Assembly (NCBI GenBank): GCA_943328365.2
Contig: CALPZT020000086.1
Span: forward strand, 1 to 6,847
Direction: 5' to 3'
DNA from: Bifidobacterium breve
Lineage (GTDB): Bacteria > Actinomycetota > Actinomycetes > S36-B12
Length of the DNA: 6,847 bases
In this document: positions 1 to 5,358 of the stretch, one piece after another
Layout: each line of letters begins with the position of its first letter
Position numbering within the stretch: position 1 is the first letter of the stretch
Translations under genes and position numbers: made by a program
The notes under the pieces: generated by a model
Told to the model about the DNA's origin: nothing
Seen by the model: only the letters and a program-made list of their open reading frames with translations
The model's database searches: none

Positions 1-107
1 TCCTTGAACGGTCGCCCGGTCATTCTCGCCCTGCCCTGAAGCACCATGGCGAGATCGTCGTCGAGGTTGAGGGTCGTGCGCGCGACTCGAGCGTAGCCTG
101 CGGACAT
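1..107 (-). CDS. VapB-type (ribbon-helix-helix) antitoxin, N-terminal fragment cut by window edge
   Basis: Reading the minus strand from ATG at 107 gives 35 complete codons with no stop, running off the window start. After a short extension (MSAGYARVA) comes RTTLNLDDDLAMVLQ, then a stretch ending TGRPFK. This matches the N-terminus of VapB-family antitoxins: an RTTL(N/D)(L/I)DDDL beta strand plus helix, then the TGRPFKEVV region. Known for the family: VapB dimers bind their own operator through this N-terminal ribbon-helix-helix part and neutralise a VapC PIN-domain RNase through the C-terminus. A vapC partner would be expected just beyond the left edge and cannot be seen. Family members usually start directly at M-R-T-T, so the roughly nine-residue extension is slightly odd, but no closer in-frame start exists. 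TTG at 110 is an alternative start. There is no convincing Shine-Dalgarno; a TACAGT -10 box at 123-118 suggests a leaderless or nearly leaderless mRNA. Confidence 0.72.
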   Translation of the reverse strand, partial: MSAGYARVARTTLNLDDDLAMVLQGRARMTGRPFK

Positions 108-117
108 CAACGCATCG

Positions 118-146
118 ACTGTAGAACATCAGCACAACCATCTCCA
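118..146 (-). promoter_or_regulatory. Putative promoter of the vapB-type gene
   Basis: On the minus strand, TGGAGA (146-141, four of six matches to TTGACA) is separated by 17 nt from TACAGT (123-118, a TANNNT -10 box). The box ends 7 nt before an in-frame TTG (110) and 10 nt before ATG (107). Transcription would start at or a few bases before the start codon, as for several other genes in the window. Assignment is by motif and spacing only. Confidence 0.4.
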
Positions 147-279
147 CCGCAACAGCCGGCTCATCCGTCACGTCGCCGAATGACCATCGGCCTCCGCCTG
201 GTGTGCCGGGGATTCCCACATCCCCGTGCCCCCCCGACCCGGTCCACTACGGCAACAAGTGGTGGAGAACGTCGGACAG

Positions 280-291
280 GTGACATGTCAC
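280..291. repeat. Perfect 12-bp palindrome, possible operator
   Basis: GTGACATGTCAC reads the same on both strands. It lies about midway between the starts of the divergent vapB-type gene (107) and the fic gene (460), 168 bp before the latter. A palindrome of this size could bind a dimeric regulator, such as an autoregulating antitoxin, but position and symmetry are the only evidence. Confidence 0.35.
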
Positions 292-312
292 GTTGGCGAG
301 ACTCCCGTTCAT

Positions 313-394
313 GTCCGCGTAGCGAACGAATGGCAACACCCACCTGGCGTTCGTTCCGGGTCGTGCACCGAGCCGGTCCCGTCGTCCGCGTAGC
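313..394 (+). repeat. 11-bp direct repeat pair (GTCCGCGTAGC)
   Basis: GTCCGCGTAGC occurs at 313-323 and again at 384-394, with start points 71 bp apart, upstream of the fic gene. Between the copies is a GAACGAA/TTCGTTC inverted repeat (324-330 and 350-356). The pair could be regulator sites or chance in GC-rich DNA. Confidence 0.3.
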
Positions 395-445
395 ATGATC
401 GATCTGGACTGGTGCCTTTCGGCCTGGTGCGCGCACATTGAGCTC

Positions 446-455
446 GGGAGGGAGG
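446..455 (+). promoter_or_regulatory. Strong Shine-Dalgarno of the fic gene
   Basis: GGGAGGGAGG lies 4 nt before ATG at 460 and fixes that start. It is the only strong purine-rich ribosome binding site before a start codon in this window, where most other genes appear leaderless. Confidence 0.75.
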
Positions 456-459
456 ATCC

Positions 460-1281
460 ATGAGCGACATCGCAATGTTTGACGCCTTGGGTTTCCACTG
501 GGATCGCGCCCATGCGAGACGTCCGGTGGACGTCCTCAGCGTGAGCGAGGTCCTGGCCGACTTTGATCGTGGCATGGCAGGCCACGTGTGGGCGGCGGCC
601 GTCCTCGAAGGCAATCCGTTCACCTATCCCGAGGTCCAGACTCTCCTCGAAGGTGTCACCGTCGGAGGCCACAAGGTCAGTGACGCGGAGCAGATTCTTC
701 GGCTGCGCGACGGCTACACCCTACTTCGCAACCTAGTGGCCTCAGGCGAGTTCGCGCTCACCAAGAACGTATCCGATGCCCTGCATGCCGTCATCGCCAG
801 CGGGGAAGCACTCGAGGCCGGACACTTCCGTGGAGAAGGCGCTTCCGCCAGTGACGTCACGGTGCACCTGGGTGAGCGCGGCACTCACTTCCCGCCGCAC
901 ACTGAGCCCGGGGGCACCAACCTTCGAGCCCTGCACGCACGCGGGCTTTCCGCCCTTGAGCAGTGCGATGTCCCGTTCGAGAAGGCGTCCGCGTACTTCC
1001 TCTTTGCCGCCGACAACCAGTTCTACTTCGACGGAAACAAGCGCACTGCACGCGCCATGATGAACGGCGTACTGCTTGCCGCAGGGGCACACGCGGTGCT
1101 CGTCCCGGCTCAGGCGCGTGACGAGTTCAATGAGACCATGCGGGACTTCTACGCCGATCGCGACGCCACCGCCACGATGGAGCTGCTCGCCAGTTGCGGC
1201 CCGCGAATTGAACCGACTCGTGCGCGCCTCCTGCGCATTAACCGCGCACTACGCGACCCCGGCAGCGGCATAGCGCCCTAG
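460..1281 (+). CDS. Fic-family protein with Gln at the catalytic His position
   Basis: A 273-residue single-domain Fic protein. Fic enzymes transfer AMP or another phosphate-containing group from a nucleotide to a target hydroxyl; the related Doc toxin phosphorylates EF-Tu. Visible landmarks are AVLEGN (47-52), which resembles the N-terminal inhibitory helix motif (S/T)xxxE(G/N) with Glu50 kept and Ala at the Ser/Thr position; the G-H-F-R core at 121-124; a THFPPHTEP flap-like segment (142-150); and the active-site loop QFYFDGNKRTAR (187-198). Aligned to HxFx(D/E)GN(G/K)R, the catalytic His is Gln187, while Asp191, Gly192, Asn193 and Arg195 are kept. GNKR, rather than GNGR, is Doc-like. Activity may therefore be lost or altered. 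The start is set by a strong Shine-Dalgarno. The gene stands alone, with no antitoxin reading frame beside it, so regulation could be intramolecular through Glu50. It is divergent from a VapB-type antitoxin gene, suggesting an accessory stretch. The fold is secure; substrate and role are unknown. Confidence 0.88.
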   Translation: MSDIAMFDALGFHWDRAHARRPVDVLSVSEVLADFDRGMAGHVWAAAVLEGNPFTYPEVQTLLEGVTVGGHKVSDAEQILRLRDGYTLLRNLVASGEFALTKNVSDALHAVIASGEALEAGHFRGEGASASDVTVHLGERGTHFPPHTEPGGTNLRALHARGLSALEQCDVPFEKASAYFLFAADNQFYFDGNKRTARAMMNGVLLAAGAHAVLVPAQARDEFNETMRDFYADRDATATMELLASCGPRIEPTRARLLRINRALRDPGSGIAP

Positions 1282-1303
1282 CCGGCACAGCGCGTGCTGC
1301 CGG
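1282..1303 (+). terminator. Hairpin directly after fic stop codon
   Basis: The bases right after the TAG stop can fold as CCGGCA (1282-1287) with TGCCGG (1298-1303). Alternatively, CCGG/CCGG plus CAGC/GCTG pair around a GCGT tetraloop, with a two-base bulge. No T-run follows, so it would be an atypical terminator of the kind often seen in high-GC actinobacteria. Confidence 0.4.
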
Positions 1304-1363
1304 TGACTTCGCACGCGGGAACCGCCAGAACGGGTGCGGCTGAGTCATGTCCGCCGTCTTCCC

Positions 1364-1379
1364 CCACGTGTTGCCGTGG
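1364..1379. repeat. Short hairpin in the fic to membrane-protein gap
   Basis: CCACG (1364-1368) can pair with CGTGG (1375-1379) around a six-base loop, and the pairing CCCAC (1363-1367) with GTGGG (1379-1383) is an alternative. It lies in the 165-bp gap after fic and ahead of the next promoter. It could be a second weak terminator or have no function. Confidence 0.25.
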
Positions 1380-1434
1380 TGGGACCCGGTTGCCTCGCAC
1401 AGCTCATTTCCGCCCCCTCGAGCGCCGCGGACAA

Positions 1435-1440
1435 TAGGCT
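1435..1440 (+). promoter_or_regulatory. -10 box TAGGCT of a leaderless mRNA
   Basis: TAGGCT ends 6 nt before the GTG at 1447, the spacing expected if transcription begins on the start codon. There is no Shine-Dalgarno and no convincing -35 box 17 nt upstream. The same layout recurs before other genes here, which supports the call. Confidence 0.55.
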
Positions 1441-1446
1441 CCCAGC

Positions 1447-1881
1447 GTGGAATCCACGTGGATCATGCGGACGATCCGGGGACTGCTCGCCCTCGGGTCA
1501 CTTGTCTTCGCCCTGAGCGCCGTCGCCCTCCTCGTCATGCCCTCGGCCTTTGCCACGCTGCTCGGGCTCACGCCGACGAGCGATCTCGACTGGGCCCTGC
1601 GCATGATGGGTGCGGTACTCGTCGCGCTCGCCGGCCAGATGTGGCTCGTGCGGCATACCCCGGATCCGTCGACCCGTGGGGCTGCTGCCGTCATGGTCCT
1701 CGGGGGCGGGCTCATGACCATCATGACGGTCTGGCTGCCCGGCGAGTGGAGCACGCTGCGCTGGGCCTATCTCGGATTCGGCCTCGGCTTCTGCCTGCTC
1801 TACCTCATCCTCCTCCTCATCGGGCTACGGGACGCGACAGGCCACGCGTACGCCGAAGAGGAAGACGACGACTGGGAGTGA
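1447..1881 (+). CDS. Four-helix integral membrane protein of unknown function
   Basis: A 144-residue hydrophobic protein that I do not recognise as a named family. Four likely membrane helices lie at about 11-31, 47-67, 78-97 and 104-126. There is a positively charged N-terminus (MRTIRG) and a strongly acidic C-terminal tail (EEEDDDWE). An LRMMGAVLVALAGQMWLV segment in helix 2 and a WAYLGFGLGF segment in helix 4 are reminiscent of small DUF4345-like membrane proteins, but this is weak. The GTG start at 1447 is chosen because TAGGCT lies 6 nt upstream, consistent with leaderless translation; an in-frame ATG at 1465 is the alternative. The stop lies 4 bp from the stop of the convergent AI-2E-family gene, leaving no room for a terminator. 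Function cannot be inferred from the neighbours. Confidence 0.75.
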   Translation: MESTWIMRTIRGLLALGSLVFALSAVALLVMPSAFATLLGLTPTSDLDWALRMMGAVLVALAGQMWLVRHTPDPSTRGAAAVMVLGGGLMTIMTVWLPGEWSTLRWAYLGFGLGFCLLYLILLLIGLRDATGHAYAEEEDDDWE

Positions 1882-1885
1882 TCTG

Positions 1886-2980
1886 CTACGCGGCAGCGAC
1901 AGGTTGAGGTTCAGGTTCGTCGTTGAACGGATGCTCCGGATCTCGTCCGGTCACGTATTTCGCAATGCCGTAGACCGCACCCGCGATTGGGACCGCGATG
2001 AGTGCGCCAACAATGCCAAGGGCAATCGCGCCGGCAGCAATCGCGATGACGATCGCGAGCGGATGCAGATTGACCGCCTTGCCCATGACGAGCGGTTGCA
2101 TGACATCGCCGTCGAAGGATCCGACGATGATCGTCAGGACGATAACGAGCACCGCGATGAGCGGGCCCTTCTCGGCGAGGGCGACGATCGCGGCGAAGAA
2201 TGTGGCAACCGGGGCACCGATGACCGGGATGAATGCCCCGATGAACACGACCGCTGCCAGCGCCGGAGCGAGCGGCACTCCGAGAATGAGCAGGCCGATG
2301 AAGACAAGAAGGGCGTCGAGGAACGCCACGATGACGATGCCCCGCGTGTAGCCGGAGATCGAATCCCACGCGATGCGTCCGGCCACGTCGATGTGATGGC
2401 TCGCCTTCCGCGGTATCCATGAGATCACCCAAGCCCAGATCGCGGCCGGTGCCATCAGGAAGAAGATGACGCCGAAGATGAACACCGAGCCGGCGATGAT
2501 GAGGGTGCCGATCGACCCGGCGGCACCGAGCGCATCGCCCAGCACTCCCTTGGCGACATCGGCACCAACACCCTTTGCCTGTTCGAGCAGATTGCTGATG
2601 TCGGCATCGTCGAGATGGAATGGTCCGGTCTGGAGCCACTGCTCGATGTCGGCAAAGCCGCTCTGAATCGAAGCTGCGAGCTTCGGGCCCTCGCTGATCG
2701 TCGACGTGACAACGCTGTAGAGGACGAGCACGATGGCCGAGCCGATAGCGAGCAGCGCGAGAATCATCGCGATGACCTTCGGCATGATCCGGTTGAACAG
2801 ATTCATCACCGGCGAGGTCCAGGCGGTGACGAGCATCGCGAAGAAGAGGGCGAACACCACCGGAAAGATGGTGTTGAACACGATGCCAATGACGACGAGC
2901 CCGGCGACGAGGACGAGTAGGCGCCACGTGACGCCGGAGAGAAACTTCAGCGTGCCGGGGATGCCATCTTCAGAGTCCAT
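1886..2980 (-). CDS. AI-2E/PerM-family transporter-like membrane protein
   Basis: A 364-residue polytopic membrane protein of the AI-2E transporter (PerM/TqsA/YdiK) family, close to the family's usual length. Order of parts: two N-terminal helices (about 20-55) and a third (about 68-92); a less hydrophobic region at about 95-155 containing an FADIEQWLQ stretch; then a cluster of helices. Family hallmarks are GVPLAPALAAVVFIG with FIPVIG (234-255) and the block QPLVMGKAVNLHPLAI (295-310) followed by a Gly/Ala-rich last helix (GIVGALIAVPIAG). The tail is hydrophilic and Pro/Glu-rich. Family members have been linked to autoinducer-2 export, Na+/H+ antiport or metabolite efflux, so the substrate here is unknown. 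An open frame extends to 3070, but ATG at 2980 is preferred: TACAGT lies exactly 6 nt upstream, and the longer form would run into the divergent SDR gene and has an Arg/Cys-rich, non-membrane start. Confidence 0.88.
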   Translation of the reverse strand: MDSEDGIPGTLKFLSGVTWRLLVLVAGLVVIGIVFNTIFPVVFALFFAMLVTAWTSPVMNLFNRIMPKVIAMILALLAIGSAIVLVLYSVVTSTISEGPKLAASIQSGFADIEQWLQTGPFHLDDADISNLLEQAKGVGADVAKGVLGDALGAAGSIGTLIIAGSVFIFGVIFFLMAPAAIWAWVISWIPRKASHHIDVAGRIAWDSISGYTRGIVIVAFLDALLVFIGLLILGVPLAPALAAVVFIGAFIPVIGAPVATFFAAIVALAEKGPLIAVLVIVLTIIVGSFDGDVMQPLVMGKAVNLHPLAIVIAIAAGAIALGIVGALIAVPIAGAVYGIAKYVTGRDPEHPFNDEPEPQPVAAA

Positions 2981-2986
2981 GCGCAA

Positions 2987-2992
2987 ACTGTA
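2987..2992 (-). promoter_or_regulatory. -10 box TACAGT of the AI-2E-family gene
   Basis: On the minus strand TACAGT (2992-2987) is followed by 6 nt and then ATG at 2980, with no Shine-Dalgarno: the leaderless layout. The same hexamer precedes the vapB-type gene. No clear -35 box was found. Confidence 0.55.
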
Positions 2993-3045
2993 GACCTTCG
3001 TACGCCCTGGCCGGGAGCAACGCAGCACTTTCGAGCGCCGGGTGC

Positions 3046-3051
3046 CACACT
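3046..3051 (+). promoter_or_regulatory. Weak -10 box CACACT of the SDR gene
   Basis: CACACT ends 6 nt before ATG at 3058. It keeps the key A at position 2 and T at position 6 but has C at position 1. No Shine-Dalgarno is present, so a leaderless transcript is likely, though the box is a poorer match than the others in the window. Confidence 0.35.
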
Positions 3052-3057
3052 CCGTCC

Positions 3058-3816
3058 ATGACCGAATCACGAAGGGCAGTGCTCGTTACCGGAGGCTCAC
3101 GCGGCATCGGCGCCGCCGTGGCTCGCGAATTCGCGGCGCTCGGCGACCGCGTCGCCGTCCATTACGGGTCGTCCCCCGATGCGGCCCGCGCGACCCTCGC
3201 ATCCCTCGCCGGCGACGGTCACCTCATCGTCCAAGCAGACCTACGAGATCCCGTGGCCGTGAAATCGATGGTCGACGAGGCAGCCGCCGCCCTCGGCGGC
3301 ATCGATGTGCTCGTGAACAACGCGGGGGTCTTCTTCCCGCATCCGATCGAGGCCTGCACCTACGAGGAATGGCAGCAGGCGTGGCGCGACACCATCGACA
3401 TCAACCTCATCGGCGCCGCGAACGCCGCCTGGTGCGCACTTCAGCACATGCCGAGAGGCGGCTCCGCCCGGATCGTCAACGTCGGCTCGCGCGGTGCCTT
3501 CCGAGGCGAGCCAGACAGCCCGGCGTACGGGGCGAGCAAGGCGGCCCTCGGCGCATTCGGCCAGTCGATTGCGAAGTCCCTGGGCGCCCTCGGCATCGCC
3601 GTCACGACCCTCGCACCCGGATTCGTCGACACCGACATGGCTGCGGCATCCCTCGCCGGCGAGGGCGGAGATGCGATCCGGGCGCAGAGCCCGTTCAACC
3701 GGGTGCCGTCCGCCGAGGAGGTCGCCAAGGCAGTCGTCTTCCTCGCATCCCCCGAGGCAGAATGGGCGAGCGGCGGGATCCTCGACTTCAACGGGGCCTC
3801 GTACCTGCGCATGTAG
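3058..3816 (+). CDS. Classical short-chain dehydrogenase/reductase (FabG-like SDR)
   Basis: A 252-residue NAD(P)-dependent oxidoreductase, a full-length classical SDR. The Rossmann dinucleotide-binding motif TGGSRGIG is at 11-18, NNAG at 87-90, and the catalytic set is Asn116 (DINLIG), Ser144 (NVGSRG), Tyr157 and Lys161 (YGASK). The PGFVDTDM segment (187-194) and the C-terminal block ASGGILDFNGASYL (237-250) are typical of FabG-like members. In the family the Tyr-Lys pair drives hydride transfer between the cofactor and a carbonyl or alcohol. His35 and the SSPD that follow the second strand (VAVHYGSS) occupy the region that selects cofactor; this resembles NADP-preferring members but does not prove preference. 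The substrate is unknown: it may be a 3-oxoacyl-ACP reductase relative or a general ketone/aldehyde reductase. ATG 3058 is the start directly ahead of the Rossmann fold. The gene is divergent from the AI-2E-family gene across 77 bp. Confidence 0.9.
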   Translation: MTESRRAVLVTGGSRGIGAAVAREFAALGDRVAVHYGSSPDAARATLASLAGDGHLIVQADLRDPVAVKSMVDEAAAALGGIDVLVNNAGVFFPHPIEACTYEEWQQAWRDTIDINLIGAANAAWCALQHMPRGGSARIVNVGSRGAFRGEPDSPAYGASKAALGAFGQSIAKSLGALGIAVTTLAPGFVDTDMAAASLAGEGGDAIRAQSPFNRVPSAEEVAKAVVFLASPEAEWASGGILDFNGASYLRM

Positions 3817-3859
3817 CGGCGACCTGTCAATTCACGCCTGCGTGCACTCCTACGTCAGA

Positions 3860-3865
3860 TAGCGT
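3860..3865 (+). promoter_or_regulatory. -10 box TAGCGT of the YqhA-family gene
   Basis: TAGCGT ends exactly 6 nt before ATG at 3872 with no Shine-Dalgarno, the leaderless layout. It lies in the 55-bp gap behind the SDR gene, so the YqhA-DUF2834 pair probably has its own promoter. No -35 box was seen. Confidence 0.55.
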
Positions 3866-3871
3866 GCCTCC

Positions 3872-4339
3872 ATGCGCCGCCTGATCGAACTCTCCCGCTT
3901 CGCCGTCGCGGTCCCGGCCGTTACCTCCATCGTCGCCTCCTTTGTCCTCATGGGCATCGGCGTCTGGGAGGTCGTGATGTCGATCATCCATCTCATGGAT
4001 GCGAGCGTGAGCATCAAGCTCACCGTCGTCGCAATCCTCACCGCGGTCGATACCTTCCTCCTCGCGACCGTCCTGCTCGTCATCGGTTACGGCCTCTACG
4101 AACTCTTCGTCGATGCTGAGGTGAAATTGCCGGAGTGGCTGGAGATCCGCTCGCTGGATGATCTCAAGACGAAGCTCATCGGGGTCATCGTTGCCATCCT
4201 GGCCGTGGTATTCCTCGGGGATCTTGTCGACGGCAGCGATGCCAGTTCAGTCATGCTCCTCGGCACTGGGGTCGGCGCCGTCGTCATCGGCCTAGCGGCG
4301 TTCACGTTCGCGACCAAGCGGAATGGCGACGGCAAATGA
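3872..4339 (+). CDS. YqhA/UPF0114-family membrane protein
   Basis: A 155-residue inner-membrane protein close in length to E. coli YqhA (UPF0114). Likely helices are at about 9-34, 48-80, 101-117 and 125-147. The family signature is clear: AVDTFLLATVLLVIGYGLYELFV (58-80), then a cytoplasmic-looking LPEWLEIRSLDDLKTKLIGVIV (86-107). The family's biochemical function is not established. ATG 3872 is preceded by TAGCGT at 6 nt. The stop overlaps the next start as ATGA (4336-4339), implying co-transcription and translational coupling with the DUF2834 gene. Confidence 0.87.
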   Translation: MRRLIELSRFAVAVPAVTSIVASFVLMGIGVWEVVMSIIHLMDASVSIKLTVVAILTAVDTFLLATVLLVIGYGLYELFVDAEVKLPEWLEIRSLDDLKTKLIGVIVAILAVVFLGDLVDGSDASSVMLLGTGVGAVVIGLAAFTFATKRNGDGK

Positions 4340-4671
4340 AGCTCACGCCAGCCGCAATCATCTATCTCAGCGTGGCCGCAATTGGCCTCGTCGGCACGGC
4401 GTACTTCAACATCACCGGATTCACCTCGGGCAGCGGCAACTTCTTCGCCGCCTGGTTCGCCAACCCCGCGGTGTCCTCGCTCAGCGTCGATCTCCTCGCC
4501 ACGGCGAGCGCCGCCTCGATCTTCATCATCATCGAAGGCCGTCGACTGGGCATGCGGTGGCCCTGGCTCTACGTGCTCGGCTCCTTCGTCACGGCCGTGG
4601 CGTTCGTGTTCCCGCTGTTCCTTGCCATGCGCGAACGGCACATGAGCGCCCCCTCCCCCAAGGCCGACTAG
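4336..4671 (+). CDS. DUF2834-family small membrane protein
   Basis: A 111-residue membrane protein with three likely helices at about 6-26, 48-66 and 74-95. The pattern (IGLVGTAYFNITGF, then AWFANPAVSSLSVDLLATA, then IEGRRLGMRWPWLYVLGSF and FPLFLAMRER) is typical of DUF2834, a family without an assigned function. It starts inside the stop of the YqhA-family gene (ATGA overlap) and has no independent promoter signal, so it is read as the second gene of a two-gene operon. Its TAG stop (4669-4671) doubles as the first half of the -10 box for ung. Confidence 0.85.
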   Translation: MKLTPAAIIYLSVAAIGLVGTAYFNITGFTSGSGNFFAAWFANPAVSSLSVDLLATASAASIFIIIEGRRLGMRWPWLYVLGSFVTAVAFVFPLFLAMRERHMSAPSPKAD

Positions 4672-4674
4672 GGT
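4669..4674 (+). promoter_or_regulatory. -10 box TAGGGT of ung, overlapping the upstream stop codon
   Basis: TAGGGT ends exactly 6 nt before the GTG start of ung at 4681; there is no Shine-Dalgarno. Its first three bases are the stop codon of the DUF2834 gene. No clear -35 box was found. Read-through from the upstream operon could also supply ung mRNA. Confidence 0.5.
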
Positions 4675-4680
4675 CAACGG

Positions 4681-5358
4681 GTGGCAAAGACGCTCGAAGA
4701 ACTCGTCCATCCGACCTGGCTGCCGGTTCTTTGGGAGCAGCAGGAGAACCTCACCCAGATCGGCGAGTTCCTGCGCACCGAGCAGTCCGCCGGCCGGCCC
4801 TGGTGCCCCGGCGGCCAGCACATCCTCCGCGCCTTCGAGCAGCCCCTGACCGACGTCCGGGTGCTCATCACCGGCCAGGACCCGTACCCGACCCCCGGGC
4901 ACGCGGTTGGCCTGTCGTTCTCGGTCGCGGCCGACGTCCGGCCCCTGCCAAGGAGCCTGCAGAACATCTTCAAGGAACTCGCCTCAGACCTTGAAGTCGG
5001 GCTCCCATCGAATGGCGATCTCACCCCGTGGGCCGAGCAGGGCGTCCTGCTCCTCAATCGCGTGCTCACGGTCGGGGCAGGCGAGCCTGGCAGTCACCGC
5101 GGGATCGGCTGGGAGTCGTTCACCGAGGCTGCAATCCGCGGGCTCGTCGAGCGCATCGAGGAGCCGCTCGTCGCAATCCTGTGGGGCAAGGACGCCCAGT
5201 CGCTCACCGAGATGCTCGGCGACGTGCCGATCATCGAGAGTGCGCACCCGAGCCCGCTCTCCGCGGACCGAGGATTCTTCGGCAGCCGGCCCTTCAGCCA
5301 GGCGAACGAGTTCCTCGACGATCTCGGAGGTGAACCGATCAGCTGGGCTCTTCCGTAG
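4681..5358 (+). CDS. ung: Uracil-DNA glycosylase, family 1
   Basis: A 225-residue enzyme, full length for the family. It removes uracil from DNA by cutting the N-glycosidic bond, the first step of base excision repair after cytosine deamination or dUTP incorporation. The water-activating loop GQDPYP is at 65-70 with catalytic Asp67. HAVGLSFSV (74-82) contains the Phe expected to stack on uracil (Phe80). LLLNRVLTV (123-131) carries the uracil-recognising Asn. The HPSPLS loop (189-194) carries catalytic His189 and is followed by the GFFGSRPFSQANEFL block. GQDPYP instead of the E. coli GQDPYH is the usual actinobacterial form and is not a defect. GTG 4681 is chosen because TAGGGT lies 6 nt upstream and because MAKTLEELVHPTW matches the family N-terminus. 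Its 3' end overlaps the convergent DUF3817 gene by 20 bp. Confidence 0.96.
   Translation: MAKTLEELVHPTWLPVLWEQQENLTQIGEFLRTEQSAGRPWCPGGQHILRAFEQPLTDVRVLITGQDPYPTPGHAVGLSFSVAADVRPLPRSLQNIFKELASDLEVGLPSNGDLTPWAEQGVLLLNRVLTVGAGEPGSHRGIGWESFTEAAIRGLVERIEEPLVAILWGKDAQSLTEMLGDVPIIESAHPSPLSADRGFFGSRPFSQANEFLDDLGGEPISWALP

Larger units (their letters stand above)
124..445. other. Gene-free stretch between divergent vapB-type and fic genes
   Basis: No reading frame here looks like a real protein; the open frames are Arg/Pro/Ser-rich translations of GC-rich DNA. It holds a 6-bp hairpin (207-212 with 221-226), a perfect 12-bp palindrome (280-291), a 7-bp hairpin (324-330 with 350-356) and an 11-bp direct repeat (313-323 and 384-394). 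It must carry the fic promoter, but I could not find a convincing -35/-10 pair. TAGCAT at 391-396 is the best -10 candidate and lacks a -35 box. No tRNA or attachment site was recognised. Confidence 0.5.

Noticed and set aside
391..396. TAGCAT as the fic -10 box
   Set aside because: It matches TANNNT, but no -35 box lies 16-18 nt upstream and such hexamers are common; too weak to list as a promoter.
180..398. 72-codon open frame upstream of fic
   Set aside because: The translation is Arg/Ser/Pro-rich with no family resemblance, has no Shine-Dalgarno or leaderless -10 signal, and crosses the palindrome and repeat region.
1904..2927. Long open frames on both strands overlapping the AI-2E-family gene
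   Set aside because: They are Arg/Asp/His-rich and low in complexity, as expected for out-of-frame readings of GC-rich DNA; only the minus-strand frame ending at 1886 gives a recognisable membrane protein.
2981..3070. Longer start (3070) for the AI-2E-family protein
   Set aside because: It adds a Cys/Arg-rich, non-family N-terminus, overlaps the divergent SDR gene, and ignores the TACAGT-N6-ATG signal at 2980.
4870..4896. GQDPYP in uracil-DNA glycosylase as a loss of the GQDPYH motif
   Set aside because: Actinobacterial family 1 enzymes commonly have Pro here; catalytic Asp67 and His189 are present, so the enzyme should be active.
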